NCBI GenBank assembly: GCA_002500765.1
Contig: DLSX01000085.1
Location: 1 to 13,328, forward strand
DNA: 13,328 nucleotides
Source of the DNA: Neorhizobium sp. UBA7851
GTDB taxonomy: Bacteria > Pseudomonadota > Alphaproteobacteria > Rhizobiales > Rhizobiaceae
Direction: 5' to 3'
In this document: in pieces, positions 1 through 6,920 of the stretch
Layout of the letters: every line of letters starts with the position of its first letter
Numbering within the stretch: the first letter of the stretch is position 1
Position numbers and translations under genes: made by a program
Notes under the pieces: generated by a model
What the model saw: the letters and a program-made list of their open reading frames with translations, nothing else
What the model was told of the DNA's origin: nothing
Databases searched by the model: none

Positions 1-127
1 CGAGCTGACCGGCTGTATCGGCTGCGGCTGCCTGTCGCTGAAAGCCTGCCCCTTGCGCAATCCCGGCGATCAGCTGGCGGCCGGCGGAAGCGGCCCGCTG
101 CTGCTTTCCGGCAATGGCGAGCCATGA
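1..127 (+). CDS. soxR: SoxR redox-sensing transcriptional activator, C-terminal fragment
   Basis: Only the last 41 residues are in the window; reading starts at base 2 and ends at a TGA at 125-127. The fragment carries the SoxR [2Fe-2S] binding cluster in the form CIGCGCLSLKAC, followed by PLRNPGD, which is the typical SoxR C-terminus. In the family this MerR-type dimer uses oxidation of the iron-sulfur cluster by redox-cycling drugs or superoxide to activate transcription by twisting the promoter DNA. The DNA-binding half lies left of the window. The next gene is on the same strand 169 bp away and has its own Shine-Dalgarno sequence; nothing seen shows that SoxR controls it. The identification rests on a short but highly diagnostic motif. 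Confidence 0.88.
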   Translation, partial: ELTGCIGCGCLSLKACPLRNPGDQLAAGGSGPLLLSGNGEP

Positions 128-296
128 TTCGCGCATCGCGCCTTCCGAAAGGTTCCAGCGCATAAATCAAAGGCAAAATGCTCAAGCAATCGACAGTCAA
201 TGATCGATTTTTCGGCGCGTGACATTTTTACTACAGCCTTTTTAGCAATCGCTCCTACATGCCTTCCCATCAGCAATGCTTATGGAGGAAAAATCC

Positions 297-935
297 ATGA
301 AGGGTCTTTTCATTCTCGCCGCTTCCGTCGCCGCTTTCAGCGCATCGACCGCAGCCTATGCAGCAGACGCAGTGGAGCAGATCCCGACCGCGCCGGTCGC
401 CATCGAAACCGCTCCCTCCTTCACCTGGGAAGGTTTTTATCTCGGTGCCCATACCGGTTACGGATGGGGTGACGGCGATCTCGAAGGCCCCGGTTCTGAG
501 AATTTCGACGGCTGGCGGCTCGGCGCCTTTGCCGGCTACAACTGGCAGCTCTCGAACGGCTTCGTCGTCGGTATCGAAGGCGATGCGAATTACGACTGGA
601 GCGACGCCAATTACGGTGGCGGCATCTCGGTCGACAACGGCTTTTCCGGCTCCGTCCGCGGCCGCGTCGGTTATGCCTTCGATCGTACGCTGGTTTATGC
701 CGCAGGCGGCTGGACGGCCACCAATGTGGACCTGAACGCGCCGGCCGGAATTGCCGATGACGACGACACGCTGCATGGCTGGACGATCGGCGCAGGTGTC
801 GACCATGCCTTTACCGACAATGTCTTCGGCCGGCTGGAATACCGCTACAACGACTACGGCAGCGGCAATCTCAGCGGCGCTGACTTCGATTTCGACCAGC
901 ACGTGATCCAGGTCGGCATCGGCGTGAAGTTCTAA
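297..935 (+). CDS. Omp25/RopB-type outer-membrane beta-barrel protein
   Basis: A 212-residue exported protein. Residues 1-22 form a classical signal peptide (Lys2, a hydrophobic stretch, and AYA before the expected cleavage ahead of ADA). The mature part begins with a short proline-rich linker and then SFTWEGFYLGAHTGYGWG, the hallmark first strand of the 8-stranded Omp25/Omp31/RopB barrels of Rhizobiales. Alternating aromatic/glycine strands follow (LGAFAGYNWQ, SVRGRVGYAF, FGRLEYRYNDYG), ending in GIGVKF with the C-terminal Phe used for outer-membrane insertion. The ATG at 297 was chosen because GGAGG lies just upstream at about 284-288; an in-frame ATG at 276 would add seven residues ahead of the signal peptide. 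The family is abundant, structural and linked to envelope stability; no enzymatic role is expected. A strong terminator follows. Confidence 0.88.
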   Translation: MKGLFILAASVAAFSASTAAYAADAVEQIPTAPVAIETAPSFTWEGFYLGAHTGYGWGDGDLEGPGSENFDGWRLGAFAGYNWQLSNGFVVGIEGDANYDWSDANYGGGISVDNGFSGSVRGRVGYAFDRTLVYAAGGWTATNVDLNAPAGIADDDDTLHGWTIGAGVDHAFTDNVFGRLEYRYNDYGSGNLSGADFDFDQHVIQVGIGVKF

Positions 936-960
936 AAATACCGCCTGAACAGGCACGAGG

Positions 961-997
961 AAAAGCCGTTCGCACGACATGTGCGGACGGCTTTTTT
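961..997 (+). terminator. Rho-independent terminator after the outer-membrane protein gene
   Basis: A 15-base arm at 961-975 (starting AAAAGCCGTTCGCAC) pairs with 981-995 (GTGCGGACGGCTTTT), with one G-T wobble, around a 5-base loop, and runs into six T's (992-997). It lies 25 bases after the stop of the beta-barrel gene and 12 bases from the stop of the convergent acetyltransferase. The A-run on the left arm means it may also work, more weakly, for transcripts from the right. Confidence 0.9.
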
Positions 998-1008
998 GTG
1001 CCCTGTCT

Positions 1009-1446
1009 TCAGGGGCGGCACCTGGTCAGCCGGATGTCCATGCTGCCGATATCCTGCTCGTTGCCCCAGCCGAGCGAGCGATAAAAGCCTGCCGCGCGGG
1101 TATCCCTTCCGGTTTCCAGCCAGATTTCCGCATGGCTTTCGAACAGCTTCTCCTCGGCCGCCAGAACCAGATTTTTACCAAGCCCCCTGCCCTCGTAGGC
1201 CGGGAGCACGAAGGCGGCGAAAAGCGACGCGTCTTCGATATCGATCATCGAGAAGCCGACGACCTGCCCGTCGACAACGGCCACCCAGGCGCAGGGTGAC
1301 GCGGCAAGCATGTCCGAAACCGCCTGTTCGGTGATCCCCATCTGCGCAAGCTGCTCCACCGACAGATGGTTTTCTTTGACGGATGTCCGCACGTGGAAGA
1401 TATCCGTAAGGTCGGACTGGCGGGCAAGACGGATATGGGCTGACAT
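1009..1446 (-). CDS. GNAT family N-acetyltransferase
   Basis: A 145-residue single-domain GNAT protein, which would transfer an acetyl group from acetyl-CoA to an amine; the substrate is not predictable. The start follows the usual pattern (HIRLARQSDLTDIFHVR, beta1-alpha1). The acetyl-CoA pyrophosphate-binding motif A is visible at about residues 79-91 (FVLPAYEGRGLGK), and the C-terminal alpha4-beta6-7 region contains ARAAGFYRSLGW-like spacing (TRAAGFYRSLGW). The ATG at 1446 is preceded by CGGAG seven bases upstream; the frame stays open to 1500, but the extra N-terminal residues have no family counterpart. It is divergent from the methyltransferase at 1564 and convergent with the outer-membrane gene, so it is probably a single-gene transcript. 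Confidence 0.85.
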   Translation of the reverse strand: MSAHIRLARQSDLTDIFHVRTSVKENHLSVEQLAQMGITEQAVSDMLAASPCAWVAVVDGQVVGFSMIDIEDASLFAAFVLPAYEGRGLGKNLVLAAEEKLFESHAEIWLETGRDTRAAGFYRSLGWGNEQDIGSMDIRLTRCRP

Positions 1447-1563
1447 GCGGTAACTCCGGGAATGGCAAAATGTCATCCGGGCCGGACTGCAATCAGACAT
1501 TGAACTGTCATGAAAGCAGCCTACCCAGGCAAGGTTATTTCATGAGATTGAAAGCAATCAAAA

Positions 1564-2298
1564 ATGCCGCAGAATATTTATGATGAGCCTGCTTTTTTTG
1601 ACGGTTACAAGAAGCTTCGCCAAGACGATACCGGGTTGAACGGCGCATTGGAAGTTCCGGCGCTACGCGCGCTGCTGCCGGACCTCAAGGGGTTGCGCAT
1701 CCTTGATCTCGGCTGTGGTTTCGGTGATTTCGCCCGTTTTGTGCATTCCTCAGGCGCAATCTCTGTGACCGGGCTGGATGTTTCGGAGAACATGGTCGCG
1801 GAAGCGAGACGCCTCACCGACAGTTCCGATATCGACTATATCTGCAGTTCCATCGAATCTCACGTCGCTGCCGAAAAGAGCATCGACCTGGTCGTGTCAT
1901 CGCTGGCGCTGCATTATGTCGATGACTATGGCTGCGTGGTTCAAAAGGTATTCGACTGGCTCGCGCCCGGCGGCCGTTTCATCTTTTCCGTCGAACACCC
2001 GATCTGCACGGCAAACCCGGTCGGATGGACAAAAGACACTCAGGACAATGCCGTCAGCTGGCCATTGGATAATTATCACTATCAGGGCATCCGCCAGACC
2101 AAATGGTTCGTGGATGGTGTGGTGAAGTTTCACCGGACGTGCGAAACATATGTCGGTACGCTTCTCGGCGCGGGCTTCCAGCTCGACCATTTCAAGGAGC
2201 CGACGCCGACAGCAGAGGCTCTGGACGAGCGGCCCTCGCTCGCGATCCATTTGCGACGCCCGCCGTTTCTTCTCCTCGCCGCGACGAAACCGATGTAG
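1564..2298 (+). CDS. Class I SAM-dependent methyltransferase
   Basis: A 244-residue cytosolic methyltransferase with a Rossmann-like fold. SAM-binding motif I is RILDLGCGFGDFAR (about residues 44-57); the acidic end of beta2 is GLDVSENMV (70-78), contacting the ribose of SAM. Motif post-II is DLVVSSLALHYVDD and the beta5 turn is LAPGGRFIFSVEHP. This arrangement is that of the Methyltransf_11/25 group, which covers small-molecule and some tRNA or lipid methyltransferases; the acceptor cannot be told from sequence. The ATG at 1564 has only a weak Shine-Dalgarno sequence, but residues MPQNIYDEPAFFDGY match the common start of this family (a Tyr/Asp-Phe-Phe segment). It is first in a run of three + strand genes with gaps of about 97 and 57 bases. 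Confidence 0.82.
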   Translation: MPQNIYDEPAFFDGYKKLRQDDTGLNGALEVPALRALLPDLKGLRILDLGCGFGDFARFVHSSGAISVTGLDVSENMVAEARRLTDSSDIDYICSSIESHVAAEKSIDLVVSSLALHYVDDYGCVVQKVFDWLAPGGRFIFSVEHPICTANPVGWTKDTQDNAVSWPLDNYHYQGIRQTKWFVDGVVKFHRTCETYVGTLLGAGFQLDHFKEPTPTAEALDERPSLAIHLRRPPFLLLAATKPM

Positions 2299-2395
2299 GT
2301 GTGGACAGAGGCCAAATGCAGATTTGAAATCTGGATAGTTTTGCCATTTCAAGAGATTGCGCCTCGAGCGCGGTTCACATCACAGGGTCGGCAGG

Positions 2396-2965
2396 ATGCA
2401 GGGCATAAGGACAGAACGCACGGTGATCACGCTGGTGAGCGCCGGTGATGCGGGTGACCTCCGTACCTATTACCTGCGCAATGTCGACCATCTTGGCCCC
2501 TGGGAACCGTTGCGCTCAGAGGATTATCACTCGGCGGCGGCGTGGAAAGACAGGGCCAGGGATTTTGCCGGCGAGGCTCTTCGAGGCGTTGCCTACAGAT
2601 ATGTTGCCCGGCTGGAGGATGGCGGCGAGATCATTGCAGTCGCCAATTTCACCAATGTCGTGCGCGGCGTCTTCCTTGCCTGCCATCTCGGTTATTCGAT
2701 CGACAGGGAGATGCAGGGCAGGAACATCATGTTCGAGGTTCTCGACGCGCTGATCCCGCATGTGTTCCAAACCTACGGACTGCACCGGGTGATGGCGAAT
2801 TACCTCCCCGAGAATGCCAGGAGCGCTCAACTGCTGCAGCGCCTCGGCTTCGAGGTGGAAGGGCGCGCCCGGGACTATCTCAAGATCAACGGGAAATGGC
2901 GCGACCATGTGCTGACGGCGCGGATCGACGATCCCGACGGCGGCGTTCGCCGGGAAGATGGCTGA
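2396..2965 (+). CDS. rimJ: RimJ, ribosomal-protein uS5-alanine N-acetyltransferase
   Basis: A 189-residue GNAT of the RimJ/RimL branch. In E. coli RimJ acetylates the N-terminal alanine of ribosomal protein S5. The protein follows E. coli RimJ over most of its length as I recall it: TERTVITLV (beta1), YYLRNVDHLGPWEP, then IAVANFTNVVRGVF and ACHLGYSIDREMQGR (motif A, acetyl-CoA binding), and near the end YGLHRVMANYLPENARSAQLL, RLGFEVEGRARDYL and GKWRDHVLTA. The length also fits (about 194 residues in E. coli). The start is not certain: ATG 2396 has an AGGG about ten bases upstream, while a TTG at 2357 would give 202 residues. It is co-directional with the methyltransferase before and the P-loop protein after; no functional link is evident. 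Confidence 0.83.
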   Translation: MQGIRTERTVITLVSAGDAGDLRTYYLRNVDHLGPWEPLRSEDYHSAAAWKDRARDFAGEALRGVAYRYVARLEDGGEIIAVANFTNVVRGVFLACHLGYSIDREMQGRNIMFEVLDALIPHVFQTYGLHRVMANYLPENARSAQLLQRLGFEVEGRARDYLKINGKWRDHVLTARIDDPDGGVRREDG

Positions 2966-3022
2966 AGCAGCAGACGAGATGGAGCGGTTTCCGCTTCTAC
3001 CGGATTAACCCGAGGGAGGAGC

Positions 3023-3643
3023 ATGATGATCATTGTCGTCGAGGGAATCAGCGCGGCGGGAAAAACCACATGGTGCAGGGCTCACGCAAACTCCCATCTC
3101 ATCCGGGAGAGCTATCCGGCCGACCGCAGAGAGCAGCCGGAGACGGGGCTGGCGACAGCCCGTTACTGGGCAAACTGGAACGCCAAGCGGTGGGGCGATG
3201 CGCTGGCCATGGAGCGCGACACGGGCCATGCCGTCTGCGACACCGACCCGCAGAAACTGCATTACAGCTGGTGCATGTGGCAGATCGGTGTTCTTCCCGA
3301 ATCTCAATGGCGGTTGCAGCTCGAGGCGAGCCGCGCGGCATTTATCGAAAAACGGCTCGGCTTTGCCGATGCCTATCTGGTCAAGGTCATCGATCCGCTG
3401 ATCGCCAGACGGCAGCGCGATGCCGATATGTCAAAAGCGCGGGATCGCTTCGATCTCAATGTGCAACTCCAGCCGCCGCTTCTGCGCTGGTACCGACAGA
3501 TGGAGACCGTTCTGGGAGGTCGCGTGCGCTGGGAACTGCCGGAAACCGGCCTTCCGCTCGAGACGATCACCAGCAACACGCTTCGCTACGATATCGACGC
3601 CTTCGATGCGTTCATCGCGTCGCTGGAGAAGAGCGCGGCTTGA
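3023..3643 (+). CDS. Small P-loop kinase-like protein (AAA/nucleotide-kinase fold)
   Basis: A 206-residue protein that opens with a hydrophobic beta-strand and a clear Walker A: IIVVEGISAAGKTTW, GxxxxGKTT at residues 8-16. An Asp following a hydrophobic stretch (HAVCDTDPQK, near residue 73) could be the Walker B-like acid used by deoxynucleoside/nucleotide kinases, and an Arg-rich segment (ARRQRDADMSKARDRFD, about 127-145) resembles a LID region. This fits the small nucleotide or metabolite kinases; the phosphate acceptor is unknown. The start is well supported by GGGAGGA at 3014-3020; ATG 3023 and ATG 3026 are both possible. It is the last gene of the + strand run and is convergent with tetR, with 86 bases between stops. 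Confidence 0.75.
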   Translation: MMIIVVEGISAAGKTTWCRAHANSHLIRESYPADRREQPETGLATARYWANWNAKRWGDALAMERDTGHAVCDTDPQKLHYSWCMWQIGVLPESQWRLQLEASRAAFIEKRLGFADAYLVKVIDPLIARRQRDADMSKARDRFDLNVQLQPPLLRWYRQMETVLGGRVRWELPETGLPLETITSNTLRYDIDAFDAFIASLEKSAA

Positions 3644-3729
3644 GCCTCCTTTCGGTTCGAAGAGCGCATTGGGTGGTTTTCCGTCATGGCAGAGAAGCGC
3701 CAATAGCGGACGTCCGTTGTCCTCAAACC

Positions 3730-4323
3730 TCAGCTTGAGCCGCCCCCCTCGATCAACGTCCGCAGGAGCGGTGCGATCAGATCGACAAGGTCTTCGGGAT
3801 CGGCTTGCGTCAAGGCGGACAGGCCCATCATCTGCCGCATGACCTGAAACCCCGCGACGATCGACAGGATTAGCGCTGCACGTTCAGGAACCAGGTTCCC
3901 TGTGAGTGCACTCTTCATCGTGTTGTGATGTCCCGCCTCGATCTGTTCCCTGCCAATTTCGGCTGCCCGCTTGCTGGATGACGAATGCAGCATGATCAGG
4001 AACCCATCCAGTGGCGTATCCTCACCGCGGGTGATGCTGACGAGCGCCTTCGCCATCGTCCTCGCAAGATCGGTCGAGGCAAGATTTTCACGCGTCAGGA
4101 TCGTCGGGGAAGCCATGGTCGACGCGACGACCTCGGCAAACAGTTTCTCCTTCGAACCGAAATACCTGTTCACCAGCATAGCGGTGACCCCGGCACCGGC
4201 TGCGATCTCACGCACGCCAGCGCCGTCATAGCCCTTTTCGGCAAAGGCGCGCCGGGCCGAAGTAAGGATCGCATCCCGTGTCCCGGAAGCACTTCTGCCC
4301 ATTTTCGCCGCATCCTTCGTCAT
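3730..4323 (-). CDS. TetR family transcriptional repressor
   Basis: A 197-residue regulator. The N-terminal TetR DNA-binding domain is complete: TRDAILTSARRAFAEKGYDG (helix 1), then VREIAAGAGVTAMLVNRYFGSKEKLFAEVV (about 37-66) with the helix-turn-helix and the family's YF-SKE-LF signature. The helical C-terminal part would bind the ligand and form the dimer; the ligand is unknown. The start at 4323 has GGAAGGA about five bases upstream; Met8 is an alternative start. It is divergent from the PmtA-like/SDR operon, and the 102-base gap contains a perfect palindrome 15 bases from the tetR ATG plus a related copy. I infer autorepression and repression of the divergent operon by occlusion of both promoters. 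Confidence 0.88.
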   Translation of the reverse strand: MTKDAAKMGRSASGTRDAILTSARRAFAEKGYDGAGVREIAAGAGVTAMLVNRYFGSKEKLFAEVVASTMASPTILTRENLASTDLARTMAKALVSITRGEDTPLDGFLIMLHSSSSKRAAEIGREQIEAGHHNTMKSALTGNLVPERAALILSIVAGFQVMRQMMGLSALTQADPEDLVDLIAPLLRTLIEGGGSS

Positions 4324-4337
4324 TCAATTCCTTCCGC

Positions 4338-4353
4338 GTCTACATGTGTAGAC
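4338..4353. promoter_or_regulatory. Probable TetR operator, copy 1 (perfect palindrome)
   Basis: GTCTACATGTGTAGAC: two perfect 7-base half-sites around a 2-base centre. It sits directly upstream of the tetR Shine-Dalgarno sequence, within the likely tetR leader or promoter, where a bound repressor would block tetR transcription. The symmetry and position are seen in the sequence; binding by the adjacent TetR protein is inference. Confidence 0.72.
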
Positions 4354-4370
4354 TTATCTTTCTTTGTGAG

Positions 4371-4386
4371 GTATACACCCGTAGAC
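4371..4386. promoter_or_regulatory. Probable TetR operator, copy 2 (diverged palindrome)
   Basis: GTATACACCCGTAGAC matches the perfect palindrome at 4338-4353 in 12 of 14 half-site positions and has the same 2-base spacer. The two centres are 33 bp apart, about three helical turns, so dimers on both sites would face the same side of the DNA. This copy is 40 bases before the methyltransferase ATG, where the + strand promoter is expected. Confidence 0.65.
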
Positions 4387-4425
4387 TTTTCCGATCAATC
4401 GTGAGCAACCCGGACGCCAGGGAAG

Positions 4426-5049
4426 ATGATCTTGAACTCGACATCCGCTATTTCCGACGGCCTTTTCTTCCTCAAGGCGTGGCTGCGGCGGCCGCTTGGC
4501 GTTGCTTCGGTCACGCCGTCCAGCCGTTCGCTCGCCCAACTCATCACTCAGGAGATCGATGGGAACACCGGGCATGTCATCGAACTTGGCCCGGGCACCG
4601 GGGTGTTCACGCGCGCGCTGCTCGGTCGGGGCGTCAGGGAGGATAAGCTTGTCCTCGTCGAGCGAGAGCTCTGCTTTGCAGACATGATGGCGCACAGGTT
4701 TCCCGCAGCAGAGGTCGTGACGACCGATGCAGCGCGCCTTGGCGGCCATCGGCTGGGCGTCGAATGCGGAGCCGTCGTCAGCGGCCTGCCGCTTCTCTCC
4801 ATGCCGCCGCGCCAGGTGATGGCGATCCTGTCTAGCAGCTTTCGGCACCTGCGTGCCGGCGGCAATTTCTATCAGTTTACCTATGGCCCCAGATGCCCTG
4901 TCCCACGTGTCATTCTCGACCGCCTGGGCCTGAAGGCGACGCTCCTTGGCCGAACCATCCACAATCTGCCGCCTGCGGCGGTCTATCGTATCAGCAGACG
5001 AGGAAAGCTTCCTCTCTGGCTTGGAAAATCAGGAGATATCCATGACTGA
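4426..5049 (+). CDS. PmtA-like phospholipid N-methyltransferase family protein
   Basis: A 207-residue SAM methyltransferase resembling the Sinorhizobium/Agrobacterium-type phosphatidylethanolamine N-methyltransferases (PmtA). Matching traits as I recall them: an N-terminal helix FFLKAWLRRPLGVASVTPSSR (about 14-34); motif I VIELGPGTGVFTRALL (51-66); VERELCF at the end of beta2; VVSGLPLLSMP (118-127); FYQFTYGPRCPVP (148-160); and NLPPAAVYRISRR near the C-terminus. PmtA enzymes act at the inner membrane and turn phosphatidylethanolamine into phosphatidylcholine; whether this paralogue uses the same lipid is unknown. The ATG at 4426 has AGGGA very close upstream, so a TTG at 4432 is also possible. 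Its last 8 bases overlap the SDR start, pointing to translational coupling. The paired palindromes upstream suggest TetR control, unlike a housekeeping pmtA. Confidence 0.8.
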   Translation: MILNSTSAISDGLFFLKAWLRRPLGVASVTPSSRSLAQLITQEIDGNTGHVIELGPGTGVFTRALLGRGVREDKLVLVERELCFADMMAHRFPAAEVVTTDAARLGGHRLGVECGAVVSGLPLLSMPPRQVMAILSSSFRHLRAGGNFYQFTYGPRCPVPRVILDRLGLKATLLGRTIHNLPPAAVYRISRRGKLPLWLGKSGDIHD

Positions 5050-6058
5050 AACCGTATTGGTCACCGGAGGAACCGGTTATGTCGGCGGCTGGTGCATCGT
5101 CGAACTGCTGAAGCGCGGCTATCGCGTTCGAACCACCGTGCGCTCCTTGAGCAAGGAAGCGCAAATCCGTGCGGCCGTTGCGCGCGAGGTCGAGGCGGAT
5201 GCGAACCTGATGGTTCACGCCGCAGACCTGCTCGACGATGCCGGCTGGGATGATGCTATGGCGGGTTGCGACTACGTTCTGCATGTCGCGTCGCCGCTCA
5301 CCGGCGCTGCGAGCGGCGATCGTTACGGACTGGTGGCACCGGCCCGTGACGGCACGCTCAGGGTTTTAAGAGCCGCGAAAAAGGCTGGCGTGAAACGTCT
5401 CGTCATGACATCGGCCGCCGCCACCGCTCGACAACCGTTGAGCCGGGACGTCGTCAGCGACGAAACCATGTGGGCCAATCCCGACGATCCCCAGTTCGAC
5501 GCCTATCGCGTCTCGAAGATTCTCGCCGAGAAAGCGGCCTGGGAATTCGTGAGCGCGCAGGACGGCGCGATCGAATTCACCACCATCATGCCCGGCGCGA
5601 TCTTCGGCCCCGTCCTATCTGCCGAAACGACGGGATCGGTCGATATCATCGGCGGATTGCTGAAAGGACAGCCGAAGGTCCTGCCGAAACTCGGCTTCTG
5701 GATCACCGACGTCCGCGATCTGGCAGATATTCACATCCGGGCGATGACATCCCCACATGCAAAGAACGAACGCTTCATCGCGACCGGCGACTTCCTCTGG
5801 ATGGGCGACATCGCCGCCGCCTTGAGGCATGGCCTCGGCCGACAGGCGATGAATGTCCCGACCAAGCACCTGCCTGTCTTCCTCACGAAATTGCTGATCC
5901 CATTCAATCCGCAACTCAGGACGATCGCCCCCCTGGTCGGCAGGCGGTTTCGACTGTCGACCGAAAAGATAAGAAAGGTTCTCGGCTATACACCGCGCCC
6001 GGCTGCTGACACGATCGTCGACTGCGCAAGAAGCCTGCCGGATGTTCGGGCGACCTGA
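5042..6058 (+). CDS. NAD-dependent epimerase/dehydratase, dihydroflavonol-reductase-like extended SDR
   Basis: A 338-residue extended short-chain dehydrogenase/reductase. The cofactor loop is VLVTGGTGYVGGW (5-17), with TTVRS after beta2, which is more typical of NADP(H)-binding members. An Asp ending beta3 is in HAADLLD (59-65); HVASPL (81-86) follows beta4; the active site has TSAAA (123-127) and YRVSK (Tyr155, Lys159). This is the group that includes dihydroflavonol reductases, 3-beta-HSD-like proteins and bacterial aldehyde or ketone reductases; the substrate is unknown. The start at 5042 is chosen for AGGAGA at 5030-5035 and the 8-base overlap with the upstream methyltransferase; the frame is open to 4946, but that extension has no family match. 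It is the second gene of the probable TetR-controlled operon. Confidence 0.87.
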   Translation: MTETVLVTGGTGYVGGWCIVELLKRGYRVRTTVRSLSKEAQIRAAVAREVEADANLMVHAADLLDDAGWDDAMAGCDYVLHVASPLTGAASGDRYGLVAPARDGTLRVLRAAKKAGVKRLVMTSAAATARQPLSRDVVSDETMWANPDDPQFDAYRVSKILAEKAAWEFVSAQDGAIEFTTIMPGAIFGPVLSAETTGSVDIIGGLLKGQPKVLPKLGFWITDVRDLADIHIRAMTSPHAKNERFIATGDFLWMGDIAAALRHGLGRQAMNVPTKHLPVFLTKLLIPFNPQLRTIAPLVGRRFRLSTEKIRKVLGYTPRPAADTIVDCARSLPDVRAT

Positions 6059-6139
6059 TGACCGCTTCGGGCAAAAAGCCGCCACGACACAGGGCCATGA
6101 CGAGAGGTACCGGGTTCTTGCGCTGACTGAACTTCGTGC

Positions 6140-6772
6140 CTAGCGAAGCAATCCGTCTATGTCGAACTCTTCCCAGCCGCGAAGCTCCGAGGCAGGATCT
6201 TCGGAGCCGTTTTGCGACGTCTTCGATCGCTTTTCGCTCTTCTTCTTGAGTGAGCGCGTCAGTTTCGCCTGATAGGCCGCCTTGCGTCGTTTTTCAGCTT
6301 TCGCTTCCGCGTCTTCCACCCGCCACTCATCGACTGCGCCCCGGTCGAGGAGGTCTTCGATAATCCTCGGGTCGAAAACGTGGAACGTGATCCGACGAGC
6401 ACGCCCGTTAAGCCTGACGGTTCTGGTACCCGCACTCGGAAGACGTCCATCGGCCAGCCAGCGATGTCGCTCACTGGTCTTGATGGTCAGGATGTCCTCG
6501 ATTTCGCGCGGGATAACGGGGAGTGATCCTGCCTCTTCGATCACCTTTGCAGCAATGGTCGCCGCCGCGTTGAAGGCGAGCTTGTCTTGGGCTGCCATCG
6601 CCAATGTCAGATCGACGCCTTCAAGCGAGATCGACCTCCTGGACCCGGAAGGAAGCCTTGACTGGATCTCCTGCAGGATCCCCTTGGCGCGGACGGCCGA
6701 GCCCATGGTCACCGCCGCGGGAAGCGTCCATGTCCTGATCAGTTCGATGTCGCTTTTATCGTGTTTCCGCAT
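6140..6772 (-). CDS. Conserved-looking hypothetical protein with a winged-helix/MerR-like segment
   Basis: A 210-residue protein that I do not recognise as a named family. The N-terminal half (about 15-80) is mostly helical and Ala-rich. Residues 86-142 (IPREIEDILTIKTSERHRWLADGRLPSAGTR..., ending in FDPRIIEDLL) have the shape of a small winged-helix/excisionase- or MerR-like reader head: a helix, a short turn with WLADGRLP, a beta-hairpin, then a helix. The C-terminal part (152-190) is strongly basic and likely coiled or disordered, with KKKSEKRSK, and the protein ends in an acidic DIDGLLR tail. The ATG at 6772 has AGGTGG immediately upstream. A nucleic-acid-binding role is plausible from these traits but is inference only. 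It lies downstream of the exporter gene on the same strand after 148 bases and is convergent with the SDR gene. Confidence 0.72.
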   Translation of the reverse strand: MRKHDKSDIELIRTWTLPAAVTMGSAVRAKGILQEIQSRLPSGSRRSISLEGVDLTLAMAAQDKLAFNAAATIAAKVIEEAGSLPVIPREIEDILTIKTSERHRWLADGRLPSAGTRTVRLNGRARRITFHVFDPRIIEDLLDRGAVDEWRVEDAEAKAEKRRKAAYQAKLTRSLKKKSEKRSKTSQNGSEDPASELRGWEEFDIDGLLR

Positions 6773-6920
6773 GCCACCTAAATGGGGGTAAAACCCGCTC
6801 AGGTCAAAGAGGCTGAAGCATTCACCACTCCAATCGCCATCGCATACCGAAACGACGGGATACTCGTCCCATCAGAAAAGGTCGTTTGCGACGACGCTGA
6901 CCATCTCACTGGCCATCCCC

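Noticed and set aside
270..980. 236-residue minus-strand ORF opposite the outer-membrane protein
   Set aside because: It is the mirror of a strongly coding high-GC gene with a signal peptide and beta-barrel motifs; its own sequence has no family features.
2542..3738. 398-residue + strand ORF spanning rimJ and the P-loop gene
   Set aside because: Out-of-frame shadow of two well-supported genes; Arg/Gly/Ser-rich without motifs.
4946..5041. Upstream extension of the SDR frame giving a 370-residue protein
   Set aside because: The extension overlaps the methyltransferase gene, has no family counterpart, and a good Shine-Dalgarno sequence sits before the ATG at 5042.
6850..6887. Inverted repeat AAACGAC/GTCGTTT with an inner GGGA/TCCC in the 148-base gap before the hypothetical gene
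   Set aside because: Real symmetry, but the arms are short and separated by 24 bases with no T-run and no link to a regulator; could arise by chance.
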